Notes: generated from the sequence alone by a model not told the origin. 64,000 nt of DNA from Burkholderiales bacterium (GCA_026005015.1 BPKG01000004.1:124001-188000); one strand, 5' to 3'. Counted from the first letter of the stretch, positions 44,616 through 55,466 are shown. Translations and numbers: made by a program.

Positions 44616-46034
44616 TTACGCGGCCGCATCGAGCTTGTCCACGACGTCGAATTCGAATTTGATTTCTTTCCAGGTTTCCATCGCCATCTTGAGCTCAGGG
44701 CTCGCCTGCGCCGCCTCGGTGAGGATTTCCTTGCCTTCGCGCTCGACCTGCCGTCCTTGGTTGCGGGCCTCGACGCATGCCTCCAGAGCCACGCGGTTAG
44801 CATGTGCGCCAGCGGCATTGCCCCATGGATGGCCGAGCGTGCCTCCGCCGAACTGAAGCACGGCGTCATCGCCGAAGATGCTGACGAGCGCTGGCATATG
44901 CCAGACATGAATGCCGCCCGAAGCCACCGGCATGACCCCCGGCATGGAACCCCAGTCCTGATCGAAGAATATCCCGCGGCGCCGGCCTTCTGGAATGAAA
45001 GACTCGCGCATGATGTCGATCCAGCCAAGCGTAGCCTGGCGGTCGCCCTCGAGCTTGCCCACTACGGTACCCGCATGCAGGTGGTCACCGCCGGAGAGCC
45101 GCAGACATTTCGCAAGCACTCGGAAGTGAATCCCGTGATGCGGATTGCGGTCGATTACGGCGTGCATCGCGCGGTGGATGTGAAGCAGCATTCCATTTTC
45201 GCGGCACCAGTTGGCGAGTCCCGTGTTCGCCGTGAAGCCTGCGGTCAGGAAGTCGTGCATGATGATCGGCGCTCCCAGCTCCTTGGCGAATTCCGCGCGC
45301 TTGTACATCTCCTCGGGCGTTGGGGCGGTAACGTTCAAATAGTGACCCTTGCGCTCGCCGGTCTCGGCTTCGGCCTTTTGCACCGCCTCCATCACGAACT
45401 CGAAGCGCTGACGCCAGCGCATGAAGGGCTGCGAGTTGATGTTCTCGTCGTCTTTGGTGAAGTCGAGCCCTCCGCGCAAGCACTCGTAGACGGCACGGCC
45501 ATAGTTTTTGGCCGATAGACCGAGCTTCGGTTTGATCGTGCAGCCGAGGAGCGGACGGCCGTACTTATTCAGCCGGTCACGCTCGACCTGGATACCGTTG
45601 GGGGGCCCACCGCACGTCTTGACGTAAGCGATGGGAAAACGGACGTCTTCGAGGCGCAGACTGCGGATAGCCTTGAAGCCGAAGACGTTGCCGACGAGCG
45701 AAGTCAAGACGTTGACCACCGATCCTTCCTCGAACAGATCGATCGGATAGGCCACGAATGCGTAGAACGCGCTGGGGTCTCCCGGCACCGGCTCGATCTT
45801 GTAGGCCCGGCCCTTGTAGTAATCGAGGTCGGTCAAGAGGTCGGTCCAGACCGTAGTCCAAGTGCCGGTCGAAGATTCGGCGGCGACAGCCGCGGCGGCC
45901 TCCTCGGGTGGGACGCCCGGCTGGGCCACCACCTTGAAGCAAGCGAGCAGATCGGTATCCAGCGGCACGTAATCCGGGGTCCAGTAGGCTTTGCGATACT
46001 CTTTAACACCGGCTTGATAGGTTTTTTCAGCCAT
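44616..46034 (-). CDS. cbbL: RuBisCO large subunit, form IA
   Basis: From ATG 46034 (GGAG eight bases upstream) the 472-residue protein has the active-site lysine motif KPKLGLS, the carbamylated lysine in [13 protein letters not shown], the [12 protein letters not shown] segment and loop 6 ([11 protein letters not shown]). It carboxylates RuBP in the Calvin cycle. Sequence character and location identify form IA, the type packed in alpha-carboxysomes. The frame runs further upstream to 46232 but that lies in the control region. cbbQ and cbbO are not in the window. Confidence 0.99.
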   Translation of the reverse strand: MAEKTYQAGVKEYRKAYWTPDYVPLDTDLLACFKVVAQPGVPPEEAAAAVAAESSTGTWTTVWTDLLTDLDYYKGRAYKIEPVPGDPSAFYAFVAYPIDLFEEGSVVNVLTSLVGNVFGFKAIRSLRLEDVRFPIAYVKTCGGPPNGIQVERDRLNKYGRPLLGCTIKPKLGLSAKNYGRAVYECLRGGLDFTKDDENINSQPFMRWRQRFEFVMEAVQKAEAETGERKGHYLNVTAPTPEEMYKRAEFAKELGAPIIMHDFLTAGFTANTGLANWCRENGMLLHIHRAMHAVIDRNPHHGIHFRVLAKCLRLSGGDHLHAGTVVGKLEGDRQATLGWIDIMRESFIPEGRRRGIFFDQDWGSMPGVMPVASGGIHVWHMPALVSIFGDDAVLQFGGGTLGHPWGNAAGAHANRVALEACVEARNQGRQVEREGKEILTEAAQASPELKMAMETWKEIKFEFDVVDKLDAAA

Positions 46035-46564
46035 GGATCGACTCCTGCAATTGTCAAACCGCCACGTCGCCCTGCTTCGCAGGCAGGTGCGCGCGTAACG
46101 CCATTCCAGTGGCGCAACCCGTGCCATGCGCGTTCGGGCGATATTTCCAGGCGCGGCGTCCGCCCTACTCGTTCGCAACAGAATAGTGACGACGCGCGAG
46201 ATAGAAAAATAAATCTTTGCAATCTCATTCATAGACTTTCATCTATGGATCAAGACGCATCGGACGGCTACGACTCCAGACGCTGGACCGCCTTCGCACC
46301 CGCCGACGCCGCGATCGCCGGCCATGGCGTCGCGCTAACGGTTATAGAATTCGCGCCGGTTAATCGGCGTTCAAAGGCCAGGATCGGTGCAGCCCCCCAG
46401 CCTGAGCGGGAGCTAACTACGGGAGTGCCGACACTGCCGATCCGCATCGGTTATCGCGTGGCATCCTATAGATAAAAATAAATTTAATGAATCACGAATA
46501 TTTATTTCATCCCCCCACGCCAGCGCCATAGGATTAACGGGATTCATGATAGCGGTGAGCCATC
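46035..46564. promoter_or_regulatory. 530-bp divergent cbbL-sbtA control region
   Basis: The gap has no credible gene. Near cbbL, bases 46231-46243 read on the minus strand as TGAAAGTCTATGA, a TNA-N7-TNA box of the kind bound by CbbR. Near sbtA, AAATAAAT (46476-46483) and ATTTATTT (46500-46507) form an interrupted palindrome around TCACGAATATTTA, a second TNA-N7-TNA match. AT-rich islands at 46199-46235 and 46470-46510 suggest two promoter zones. The operator assignments are inference. Confidence 0.55.
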
Positions 46565-47563
46565 ATGTTCGGATTGTCCAACATTCTGATTCCACCGATT
46601 TTGTTCTTTGCGCTCGGCTTTTTTGCCAGAGTGATCCGATCGGATTTGCGTTTTCCACCCGACCTGGCCAAGGCGCTGTCCGTCTACCTGCTCGTGGCCA
46701 TCGGTATCCACGGAGGAAACGAGCTCGTACGCGTGGATCTCTTGACGGCGCTGAACGCGGTTCTCTGGGCGATCGTGCTCGGGCTAACGCTTCCGGTCAT
46801 CGGCTACGCAGTGCTAATCGCCACGCGCAAAGTCGACGCGCTCAATGCCGCGGCCATCGCTGCGCACTACGGCTCAGTGAGCGCCGGCACGTTTTTGACA
46901 GCGATCGCGTACCTGGAAAGCAGCGGTATCAAGTACGAGAGTTATCCTGTCATTATGCTTGCGGTGATGGAATCCCCCGCCATCGTCGTCGGATTGCTGC
47001 TGGCGGGCTGGTCCCGGCACCGGCTGGGTATCGTGCTCAGCGACGGAAGCGTGGCCGCCAACGGTAATCATATGGGCGCGATCCTGCGCGAGGCTTTCAC
47101 GAACGGCAGCGTCGTGTTGTTGGTGGGATCCATGCTGATCGGCGCCATTGCGACACCCAAGGCTTTGGAAGCGATCAAACCTTTCGTGAACGAGATCTTT
47201 ATGGGCGTTTTGTGCTTGTTCTTGCTAGAGATGGGTCTGGAGGCGGCACGCCGTATCGAGGATTTTCGCCGCGTGGGGCTTTTGCTGGTGGCCTTCGGCA
47301 TTCTCATGCCTCTGTTCGGCGCACTGATAGGGGTGCTGGTCGGCCACGCGGCGCTCGGCTTCAGCGTCGGCGGAACGACCTTGGTGGCCGTGCTGGCGGC
47401 GAGCGCCTCCTACATCGCGGTACCTCCTGCCATGCGCTTGGCAGTGCCCGAAGCCAACCCTTCGCTCTACCTCACGCTCTCGCTCGGCGTGACTTTTCCC
47501 TTTAACGTCATTTTCGGCATACCGCTCTATTACTACCTTGCCACTGTGGTGGCAGGGAGTTAG
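46565..47563 (+). CDS. sbtA: Sodium-dependent bicarbonate transporter SbtA
   Basis: The 332-residue membrane protein has two inverted five-helix halves, with the bicarbonate-site motifs AAHYGSVSAGTFLTAIAYLES and ASASYIAVPPAMRLAVPEANP. SbtA imports HCO3- with Na+ and is best known from cyanobacteria. It diverges from cbbL and is followed by a PII-like gene, giving the sbtA-sbtB pair. It supplies the substrate of CsoSCA. Confidence 0.93.
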   Translation: MFGLSNILIPPILFFALGFFARVIRSDLRFPPDLAKALSVYLLVAIGIHGGNELVRVDLLTALNAVLWAIVLGLTLPVIGYAVLIATRKVDALNAAAIAAHYGSVSAGTFLTAIAYLESSGIKYESYPVIMLAVMESPAIVVGLLLAGWSRHRLGIVLSDGSVAANGNHMGAILREAFTNGSVVLLVGSMLIGAIATPKALEAIKPFVNEIFMGVLCLFLLEMGLEAARRIEDFRRVGLLLVAFGILMPLFGALIGVLVGHAALGFSVGGTTLVAVLAASASYIAVPPAMRLAVPEANPSLYLTLSLGVTFPFNVIFGIPLYYYLATVVAGS

Positions 47564-47736
47564 GCTATCGATATGCAAAAATCGACTTTAACGCTCTTCC
47601 CCGCTTGGGAAAGTGCGGAGCAGGATGGTGGGGAAAATCCAACGGGCGGTCGCCCGCTCCTCCAACGCCCCTCTCGCAGAGGCAGGGAAGTCAGAAAAGC
47701 CGTTTCGCTTACAACACGGTGCTGCGAGAATGAACC

Positions 47737-48075
47737 ATGAAGCCCATAGAATACAAAAGACCGCTGGAATACAAGAAACTGCTAACCATCATCGCCGCCC
47801 GCGAGCTCGAAAAGATGATCATCGAGGCCGCCCGTCGGCGCGGCGTAGGCGGCTACACGGTGGTACAGGCGAGCGGGGCCGGCGCCTCTGGCATCCAGTC
47901 GGGGATGCTCGATAGCGACTCGAACATCCTCATCTACATCATCCTCTCAGAAGCGCGTCTCCTGTCCGTCCTTGAAGACTTAGATGAAATGATCCGCCGC
48001 GGCCACCGGCTCAAGGCGATCGTGTCGGACATCGCCATCCTGCCGCGCAAACCCGCGGGCGGCCCGCTCGGCTAG
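47737..48075 (+). CDS. sbtB: PII-like regulator SbtB
   Basis: The 112-residue protein fits the PII ferredoxin-like fold (YKKLLTIIAARELEKMIIEAARRRGVGGYTVVQASGAGASGIQSG; NILIYIILSEARLLSVLEDLDEMIRRGHRLKAIVSDIAIL). SbtB trimers bind adenine nucleotides and inhibit SbtA. The tail ends RKPAGGPLG and lacks the CGPxGC redox loop seen in many cyanobacterial SbtB proteins. It starts 173 bp after sbtA and probably shares its transcript. Confidence 0.88.
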   Translation: MKPIEYKRPLEYKKLLTIIAARELEKMIIEAARRRGVGGYTVVQASGAGASGIQSGMLDSDSNILIYIILSEARLLSVLEDLDEMIRRGHRLKAIVSDIAILPRKPAGGPLG

Positions 48076-48189
48076 CCGACAGAACCCGGCGGAGGAAATG
48101 ATTGGAGGTTCCATAGGTATAATTGCCACTCCTTTAATGCTTGGCCTCCTTGCCCCGGTCTTCGTCGCAGCAGTCTGCCAAGGCTTCCC

Positions 48190-49338
48190 ATGCCCGCTCA
48201 CCGCTCCAACCCGTCATCCGGGCGGCGCCCGCGACCAAGGAGCCCAGAACCGGAATGCCGTGCCGTGAGTGATGTCGGATCATTGTCAGGGCAGACTCCG
48301 GGCCGGGCAGTCGGAACTGCGGCGCGCGCAAGGCCGGCGGGCTATCTCGCGCGCCATTCCACGCTGCGGCAACTGCAGGTGTTCGAAGCCGTTGCTCGCC
48401 TCGGCAGCTTCACGCGCGCGGCCGAGGAGCTGTTTCTGGCGCAGCCGACGGTGTCGATGCAGCTCAAGAAGCTCACGGATACGATCGGACTGCCGCTGCT
48501 CGAGCAAGTGGGGATACGCATCCAGCTGACCGACACCGGGCGCGAGGTGTATGCGGCCTGCCAGGAGGTGCTCGGGGCATTGGCCAACCTCGAGATGAAG
48601 CTCGCAGACATCAAGGGGCTTAAGCGTGGTTACCTGCGCCTTGCCGTTATCACCTCCGCCAAGTATCTTGCGCCGCATCTTCTAGGCCGGTTCTGCCGGC
48701 TTTACCCGGGCGTAGAGGTGTCGCTCAAGGTCACCAACCGCGAGCGCCTGCTGGAGCGGATCGCCAGCCACGGCGACGACCTGTACATCCTGGGGCAGCC
48801 GCCGCAGGGGTTGGAAGTCGAGGCCTATCCGCTGATTCCGAACCCGCTGGTCGTGATGGCCGCCCGCAGTCATTCGCTGGTCAACGTGGCCAACATCCCC
48901 CTCAAGCGGCTGCTCGAAGAGCCTTTCATCATGCGCGAACCCGGTTCAGGCACGAGGGATGCCCTCCTGCGCCTCTTCGAGACCAAAGGTCTCCCGGCGC
49001 CGGTCGCACGCATGGAGTTCGGCAGCAACGAAGCCATCAAGCAGGCGATCGTGGCCGGGTTGGGTATCTCCGTGCTGTCTCTGCATTCGCTGGTCCTGGA
49101 AGGCACGTCCGGGCCGATCGCCATCCTGGACGTTCAGGGATTTCCCATTCAGCGGCACTGGTACGTCGTGTATCCGAAGGGAAGAAAGCCATCCGTCGTC
49201 GCCCAAGCCTTCCTGGAATTCGTCAAGCAGGAGGGGCGGCATATCGCGGAGAACCTGGACAAGGAAATGGAGAAGATCCGGCGGTTGCGGTCTACCAAAC
49301 CCAGGAAAAGAGAAAAGCCGCTCGCCAAGGACAATTGA
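48190..49338 (+). CDS. LysR family regulator, CbbR/CmpR type
   Basis: The helix-turn-helix begins near residue 57 (STLRQLQVFEAVARLGSFTRAAEELFLAQPTVSMQLKKLTDTIG), followed by an effector domain (SAKYLAPHLLGRFCRLYPGVEVSLKVTNRERLLERI). This pattern groups with CbbR/CmpR regulators of CO2 fixation and bicarbonate uptake. The first 50 residues are not conserved; a GTG at 48265 is an alternative start. It is co-directional with sbtAB and may control that arm while the other LysR controls the cso arm. Confidence 0.85.
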   Translation: MPAHRSNPSSGRRPRPRSPEPECRAVSDVGSLSGQTPGRAVGTAARARPAGYLARHSTLRQLQVFEAVARLGSFTRAAEELFLAQPTVSMQLKKLTDTIGLPLLEQVGIRIQLTDTGREVYAACQEVLGALANLEMKLADIKGLKRGYLRLAVITSAKYLAPHLLGRFCRLYPGVEVSLKVTNRERLLERIASHGDDLYILGQPPQGLEVEAYPLIPNPLVVMAARSHSLVNVANIPLKRLLEEPFIMREPGSGTRDALLRLFETKGLPAPVARMEFGSNEAIKQAIVAGLGISVLSLHSLVLEGTSGPIAILDVQGFPIQRHWYVVYPKGRKPSVVAQAFLEFVKQEGRHIAENLDKEMEKIRRLRSTKPRKREKPLAKDN

Positions 49339-49382
49339 CGCTGGTCCGCTCCCTCTTCACATCCAGCCGTCAAGACATAGCA

Positions 49383-49586
49383 ATGAAAGATCAAACCCTG
49401 GAACCGCATAAGCCGCAGTTTCCCTCCGCACCCCATCAGGCGCGCAAGGCCGCCAGCGTCGATGAAGCGCTGGCGGCTGCGCAGGAATTGAAGCCCATGG
49501 TCGGGGTCGTGCGACGGCTCGCCCGCGAGCGACGCGCCGCTCTGGCCCGGCGAGGCAAGATGGCGTTGCCGCCGGAAGAACGCTAA
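49383..49586 (+). CDS. Small protein with a CsoS2-type N-terminal repeat
   Basis: The 67-residue protein lies 44 bp after the LysR gene. Residues 44-67 (RRLARERRAALARRGKM, then ALPPEER) match the first RuBisCO-binding repeat of the CsoS2 in this window (SRARRAALAQGKTALPPPRER) in RRAALA, GK, ALPP and ER, with one residue inserted. The N-terminal half is polar (MKDQTLEPHKPQFPSAPHQARK) with a helix-prone SVDEALAAAQELK. Only one repeat is present and no shell-binding part. It may bind RuBisCO; that is inference. An in-frame TTG at 49335, overlapping the LysR stop, is an alternative start. Confidence 0.7.
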   Translation: MKDQTLEPHKPQFPSAPHQARKAASVDEALAAAQELKPMVGVVRRLARERRAALARRGKMALPPEER

Positions 49587-49724
49587 GGCGGTGAACGGCC
49601 CCGGACCTGCGCCACTGGACACCAGCCAGCGCAAAGCAGGCCCTTCAATGGCCATAGCCCAGCCACCGCACGAGCCTGGTCGAAAGCACCACAGGTAGTA
49701 GGGCCAGCGCCCAGGTACCCAGAT

Positions 49725-50084
49725 TCAACGGAAAAGGGAAGCTGATGCGCGCTCGATCCTTCTCCAGGCCACACTTAGATCGCCCCGTGCCGCCCACTGG
49801 GCCACCATCCCGGCGGTCCAGCGCACCCGCTCCGCGAGGCCGCCGAAGGCCCGGCGCCGCCGGAAGAGATCGCCGATGCCGTGGACGATCCCGCTGGCGG
49901 AGAGCCTGAGGATCGCCTCGGCCACGGTGGCGGCATCGAGCTCCGCGGCGTCGAACAGGGCGTCGTATTCGGTGAAGCGGAACTCGGGCCGAATCTCCGG
50001 CTGCCAGCGGATCTGCCAGCCCGTGTCCTTCTCCTGATGGCCCACCCCGTGGATGCACAACACCCGCAACGTCCGTCCCGCCAT
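49725..50084 (-). pseudogene. Truncated alpha/beta-hydrolase-like protein
   Basis: The 119-residue frame opens RVLCIHGVGHQEKDTGWQIRW, the start of an alpha/beta-hydrolase-like family of several hundred residues, and then stops. No nucleophile motif follows. In another frame just beyond, 49645-49740 encodes a hydrophobic stretch (LGTWALALLPVVLSTRLVRWLGYGH), which may be the shifted continuation. The fragment lies at the right edge of the island. Confidence 0.5.
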
Positions 50085-50171
50085 CGTCCGCCTCCCTTTG
50101 TTCTGCCCGCCGCCCCGCTAAAGAGGCAATGCTCAACAAATAATAGCTGCCGGCAGCCTGGCCGGCGGGGG

Positions 50172-51572
<1,401 letters not shown>

Positions 51573-51643
51573 GGATCTAGCGCGAAACGCGGTGCGGGGC
51601 CCGTCTGCGCCCTCCGCAACCCGCCGTTGTCCTTATGTCAACG

Positions 51644-52702
51644 TCATGCATTGCGAACGTGGTTCAGCAGCGGCAGCACCAGGGTGAAACAGGTGCGCCC
51701 GGGCGCGCTTTCCCACTCGATGGTGCCGTGGTGCTGGGCCACGCAGTGGTGGGCCAGGGCGAGCCCCAGCCCGTGGCCGTCCTCGCGCCCTGATACCAGG
51801 GGCAGAAAGAGCTTGTCTCGCAGCGCCTCGGGGATGCCGGGGCCGTCGTCGATGATCTGCACCGTGAGGGCGAGGCGATGGAGCCTCCTCGCCACCGTGA
51901 CCTGCCGCGCCGCCCGGGTGCGCAGGGTGATGGTGCCTTGGCCCTTGAGGGCCTGGGCGGCGTTGCGCACGATGTTGAGCACCGCCTGGATGAGCTGCTC
52001 CCGGTCGCCGGTCAGCTCGGGCAGGCTCACGTCGTAGTCCCGCACCACCTGGAGGCCCGAGGGATATTCGGCCAGGATGAGGCTGCGCACCCGCTCCAGC
52101 ACTTCGTGGACGTTGAGGGGCGCAAAGCGGGGTCCCCGGTTGGGAGCGAGCAGCCGGTCCATCAGCGCCTGGAGCCGGTCCGCTTCCTTGATGATCACCT
52201 GGGTGTACTCGTGCAACGCGGGAAGCTCCAGCTCCCGGTCCAGGAGCTGGGCCGCGCCGCGGATGCCCCCCAGGGGATTCTTGATCTCGTGGGCGAGGTT
52301 ACGGATCAGCACCCGGTTGGCCAGGGTCTGGTTGAGCATGCGCTCCTCCCGGTCGATCTTCAAGTGCTGATCGATCTGCTGGAACTCCAGCAGCACCCGG
52401 AGATCCTCGAGTTCCACTGGGGTCACGCTGCAGCTCACGTGCAGCCACCCGTGGGACGGCAGCATGAGGGCCAGATCGTGCTCGATGTAGGTGCTGCGCG
52501 CCTTGCGCGCTTGCTCGATCGCCGCCAGCAGTTGCCCGCACTCGGGGAACAGCTCGCCGATCCGGCGCCCCTGGAGCTGCTTGCGGCTCAGGGCGAAAAG
52601 GTTCTCGGCGGCGGGATTGGCGTAGCCCACCTGAAGCTCCTCTTCGAGCAGCAGCACGGCGGTGGCGAGGAGGTCGAGGCCCGGAAACGGTGCGGACGAC
52701 AT
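51644..52702 (-). CDS. ntrB: Nitrogen regulation sensor kinase NtrB
   Basis: The 352-residue protein from ATG 52702 (MSSAPFPGLDLLATAVLL) has a PAS domain (VGYANPAAENLFALSRKQLQGRRIGELFP), the phosphoacceptor LAHEIKNPLGGIRGAAQLL and the ATP site (NIVRNAAQAL; IIDDGPGIPEALRDKLFLPLVSGREDGHGLGLAL). It is cytoplasmic and controlled by PII. A TTG at 52714 is a possible alternative start. Confidence 0.96.
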   Translation of the reverse strand: MSSAPFPGLDLLATAVLLLEEELQVGYANPAAENLFALSRKQLQGRRIGELFPECGQLLAAIEQARKARSTYIEHDLALMLPSHGWLHVSCSVTPVELEDLRVLLEFQQIDQHLKIDREERMLNQTLANRVLIRNLAHEIKNPLGGIRGAAQLLDRELELPALHEYTQVIIKEADRLQALMDRLLAPNRGPRFAPLNVHEVLERVRSLILAEYPSGLQVVRDYDVSLPELTGDREQLIQAVLNIVRNAAQALKGQGTITLRTRAARQVTVARRLHRLALTVQIIDDGPGIPEALRDKLFLPLVSGREDGHGLGLALAHHCVAQHHGTIEWESAPGRTCFTLVLPLLNHVRNA

Positions 52703-52782
52703 AGCTTGCAACACGATAGCCTGGGTTTAGCAATTTCCACGCCACTCGCAGCGCGGGCGGGGTAAGGCGGCGGGGCGCGACG

Positions 52783-53235
52783 TCAGCGCGGCAGCAGGGA
52801 AAGCTCGTATTGGAGGGCGTTCACGTTCTGCTCGTGCAACCGCACCGCGTCCGCCAGAGCCTGGGGTGCGGAGGCCTGTGCCGACCGAGCTTGGGCAAGC
52901 GCCCTGCGGGCCTGATCGAGCAGTCGGGTCTCCGTGGCAAGTTCCTGCTCTAGCACCTGCCGACGCAACGCGTCCCGCTGGCGCTGCTCCTCCCGGGAGA
53001 TCCGGGGGAAATTGGCCGGGGTAGGCGTCGTCCGGGGAGTTGGCCTGGGGGTTGGCCGGGCCGCGGATGGAGGCGGCAGGGAGGAGCCGGTATCGATGTC
53101 CAGCTTGATCGCCCCCTTGCGGGGGATATTGGTGAAGGTGATCCGGCCTTCCTCGTCTACGTACTTGTAGATGTCGGCCTGGGCCGCCCATGGGACGGCC
53201 AGCAACCATGCGGCCACCACCCCCCGGCGGATCAT
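52783..53235 (-). CDS. DUF4124 protein, short
   Basis: The 150-residue protein has a signal peptide (VVAAWLLAVPWAAQA), the DUF4124 repeat DIYKYVDEEGRITFTNIP, a Pro/Thr-rich linker and a helical tail (REEQRQRDALRRQVLEQELATETRLLDQARRALAQARSAQ). It is probably periplasmic. It overlaps the stop of the preceding DUF4124 gene by 4 bases, so the two are coupled. Function unknown. Confidence 0.85.
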   Translation of the reverse strand: MIRRGVVAAWLLAVPWAAQADIYKYVDEEGRITFTNIPRKGAIKLDIDTGSSLPPPSAARPTPRPTPRTTPTPANFPRISREEQRQRDALRRQVLEQELATETRLLDQARRALAQARSAQASAPQALADAVRLHEQNVNALQYELSLLPR

Positions 53236-53738
53236 TGCCCCTGGCCCTGTTGCGGCTGCGGCGCCGGGCTGGCGCTCGACTGGGCCGCCTCTAGTTCCCG
53301 CTTCAAGGCCGCCACGTTGCGCTCGATCTGGGCGACTTCATCGCTCAGTCGCTGGATCTTTTCCTCGTAGCGGGCCACCGCCCGGCCGATGCCGCCGCTG
53401 GGCGTGCGGAACGTCTCGGGCCGATTGCGTTCCTCCTCCAGGGTCTTGCGGGCGGCCTCCAGCTTCTTTTCCTCCTCCGCCAGCGCCTCCTGCAACTGGG
53501 CGACCCGGGGGTCTATCTTGGGCGACCCGGGCGGTGGCGCCTTGGGCGGCTGGATGGTGGTGAGGGGGGCGAGTTCCAGTTTTTTGGCCCCCGGGATGGG
53601 GGTATTGGAGTAGGTGACGCGCCCGTCCTTGTCCACGAGCTTGTAGATCTCGGCCTGCCCGGGGAGCGCCGCCACGGCCAAGACGGCCGCCAGCATCAGG
53701 GGGGCTCGAAACGGAAGGCGCAGGGCAGGAAGATTCAT
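53232..53738 (-). CDS. DUF4124 protein with coiled coil
   Basis: The 168-residue protein has a signal peptide (LMLAAVLAVAALPGQA), DUF4124 (EIYKLVDKDGRVTYSNTPIPGAKKLEL) and a long coiled coil (VAQLQEALAEEEKKLEAARKTLEEERN and EKIQRLSDEVAQIERNVAALKRELEAAQ). It is paralogous to the next gene. Both lie between glnA and ntrB, an arrangement seen in several betaproteobacteria, but no nitrogen role is shown. Confidence 0.85.
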   Translation of the reverse strand: MNLPALRLPFRAPLMLAAVLAVAALPGQAEIYKLVDKDGRVTYSNTPIPGAKKLELAPLTTIQPPKAPPPGSPKIDPRVAQLQEALAEEEKKLEAARKTLEEERNRPETFRTPSGGIGRAVARYEEKIQRLSDEVAQIERNVAALKRELEAAQSSASPAPQPQQGQGQ

Positions 53739-53872
53739 AATCGACGCGAATGGCGCTTTCTAAGTCTGCGCCGATAAAAGACTAATTTCAAGACGCTCGC
53801 CCGGACGGTCCGATCGGCGGCGGAAAGCGGTGGTTGTACGGCATATACTCCCCAGTCCACCCAAAACCGCTC

Positions 53873-53907
53873 AAAAAAAAACCAGGGCGGGGTCTTCCCG
53901 CCCTGGT
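53873..53907 (-). terminator. glnA Rho-independent terminator
   Basis: An 11-bp perfect stem, ACCAGGGCGGG (53881-53891) with CCCGCCCTGGT (53897-53907), around a 5-base loop is followed on the minus strand by eight T residues (53873-53880). It lies 16 bp after the glnA stop. Confidence 0.92.
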
Positions 53908-53922
53908 TTGGTGCATTCAGGG

Positions 53923-55332
53923 TCAAGCGCTGTAGTACATATCGAACTCGATGGGATGGGTAGTCATGCGGAAGCGCTGCACCTCTTCCATCTTGAGGGC
54001 GATGTAGGAATCGATGAAGTCGTTGGAGAACACGCCCCCCCGGGTCAGGAACTCCCGGTCGTTGTCCAGGTATTCCAACGCCATTTCCAGGGACGAGCAC
54101 ACGTTGGGAATGGACTTGGCCTCCTCGGGCGGTAGGTCGTACAGGTTCTTGTCGATCGGGTCGCCCGGATGGATCTTGTTCTGCACCCCGTCGAGCCCGG
54201 CCATGAGCATGGCGGCGAAGGCCAGGTACGGGTTGGCTGTGGGGTCGGGGAAGCGCACCTCCACCCGCCGCGCCTTGGGGCTCGCCACGTGGGGGATGCG
54301 GCATGCGGCCGAGCGGTTGCGGGCCGAGTAAGCCAGGTTGATGGGCGCCTCGAAGTGGGGCACCAGCCGCTTGTAGGAGTTGGTGCCCGGGTTGGTGATG
54401 GCGTTGAGCGACCGGGCGTGCTTGATGATGCCGCCGATGTAGTAGAGGGCGAAGTCGGACAGGCCCGCGTAGCCGTTGCCGGCGAAGAGGTTCTGGCCGT
54501 CCTTCCAGATGGATTGATGGCAGTGCATGCCGGAGCCGTTGTCCCCCACCACCGGCTTGGGCATGAAGGTGGCGGTCTTGCCGTAGGAGGCGGCGGTCAT
54601 CCACACCGTGTACTTGAGGATCTGCATCCAGTCGGCGCGCTTGACCAGGGGCGCGAAGCGGGTGCCGATCTCGTTCTGGCCGGCGGCGGCCACCTCGTGG
54701 TGGTGCACTTCCACCTCCACCCCCTGCTGCTCCAGCGCCAGGCAGATGGCGTTGCGGATGTCCTGCAGGGTGTCCACCGGGGGCACGGGGAAATAGCCTC
54801 CCTTCACCGGGGCGCGGTGGCCCATGTTGCCCCCTTCCGGCTCGTCGCCGGAAGACCAGGGGGCCTCCTCGGAGCGGATCTTCACGAAACAGCCGGACAT
54901 GTCCACCTTCCAGGAGACCGAGTCAAAGATGAAGAATTCGGGCTCGGGGCCGAAGTAGGCCGTATCCCCCAGGCCGGTGGACTTGAGATAGGCCTCCGCC
55001 CGCTTGGCGATGGTGCGTGGGTCCCGGTCGTAGCCCTTCATGTCGGAGGGTTCGATCACGTCGCAGGTGATGTTGAGCGTCGGCTCGTCGGTGAACGGGT
55101 CCATGCGCGCGGTGTCGGGATCGGGAAGCAGCAGCATGTCGGAAGCCTGGATCCCCTTCCACCCCGCGATCGAAGAGCCGTCGAAGGCATGGCCGGTCTC
55201 GAATTTCTCTTCGGTGAAGTGCTTGACCGGCACGGAAACGTGCTGCTCTTTGCCGCGGGTATCGGTGAAGCGGAGGTCGACGAACTTGACCTCGTGATCC
55301 TTGATCATCTTGAAAACATCGGCTACCGCCAT
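53923..55332 (-). CDS. glnA: Glutamine synthetase type I
   Basis: The 469-residue protein has the type I signatures [12 protein letters not shown], the ATP-binding [18 protein letters not shown], and the adenylylation-site motif [14 protein letters not shown]. It makes glutamine from glutamate and ammonia and is controlled by adenylylation. Transcription is predicted from a sigma54 promoter at 55467-55482 under NtrC control. A terminator separates it from the DUF4124-ntrBC genes. Confidence 0.98.
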   Translation of the reverse strand: MAVADVFKMIKDHEVKFVDLRFTDTRGKEQHVSVPVKHFTEEKFETGHAFDGSSIAGWKGIQASDMLLLPDPDTARMDPFTDEPTLNITCDVIEPSDMKGYDRDPRTIAKRAEAYLKSTGLGDTAYFGPEPEFFIFDSVSWKVDMSGCFVKIRSEEAPWSSGDEPEGGNMGHRAPVKGGYFPVPPVDTLQDIRNAICLALEQQGVEVEVHHHEVAAAGQNEIGTRFAPLVKRADWMQILKYTVWMTAASYGKTATFMPKPVVGDNGSGMHCHQSIWKDGQNLFAGNGYAGLSDFALYYIGGIIKHARSLNAITNPGTNSYKRLVPHFEAPINLAYSARNRSAACRIPHVASPKARRVEVRFPDPTANPYLAFAAMLMAGLDGVQNKIHPGDPIDKNLYDLPPEEAKSIPNVCSSLEMALEYLDNDREFLTRGGVFSNDFIDSYIALKMEEVQRFRMTTHPIEFDMYYSA

Positions 55333-55466
55333 GGTGCTCTCCTCAAGAGGGATGTTGCGAAAAAATCAAAAGGCGACCGGCTGCCCGATATCCGTGCACC
55401 GTGAACCGTTACCGTGCGCGACCAACCCGGAGGCCGCCCAGCCGCCTGACCGATGCCCGACCGAAT

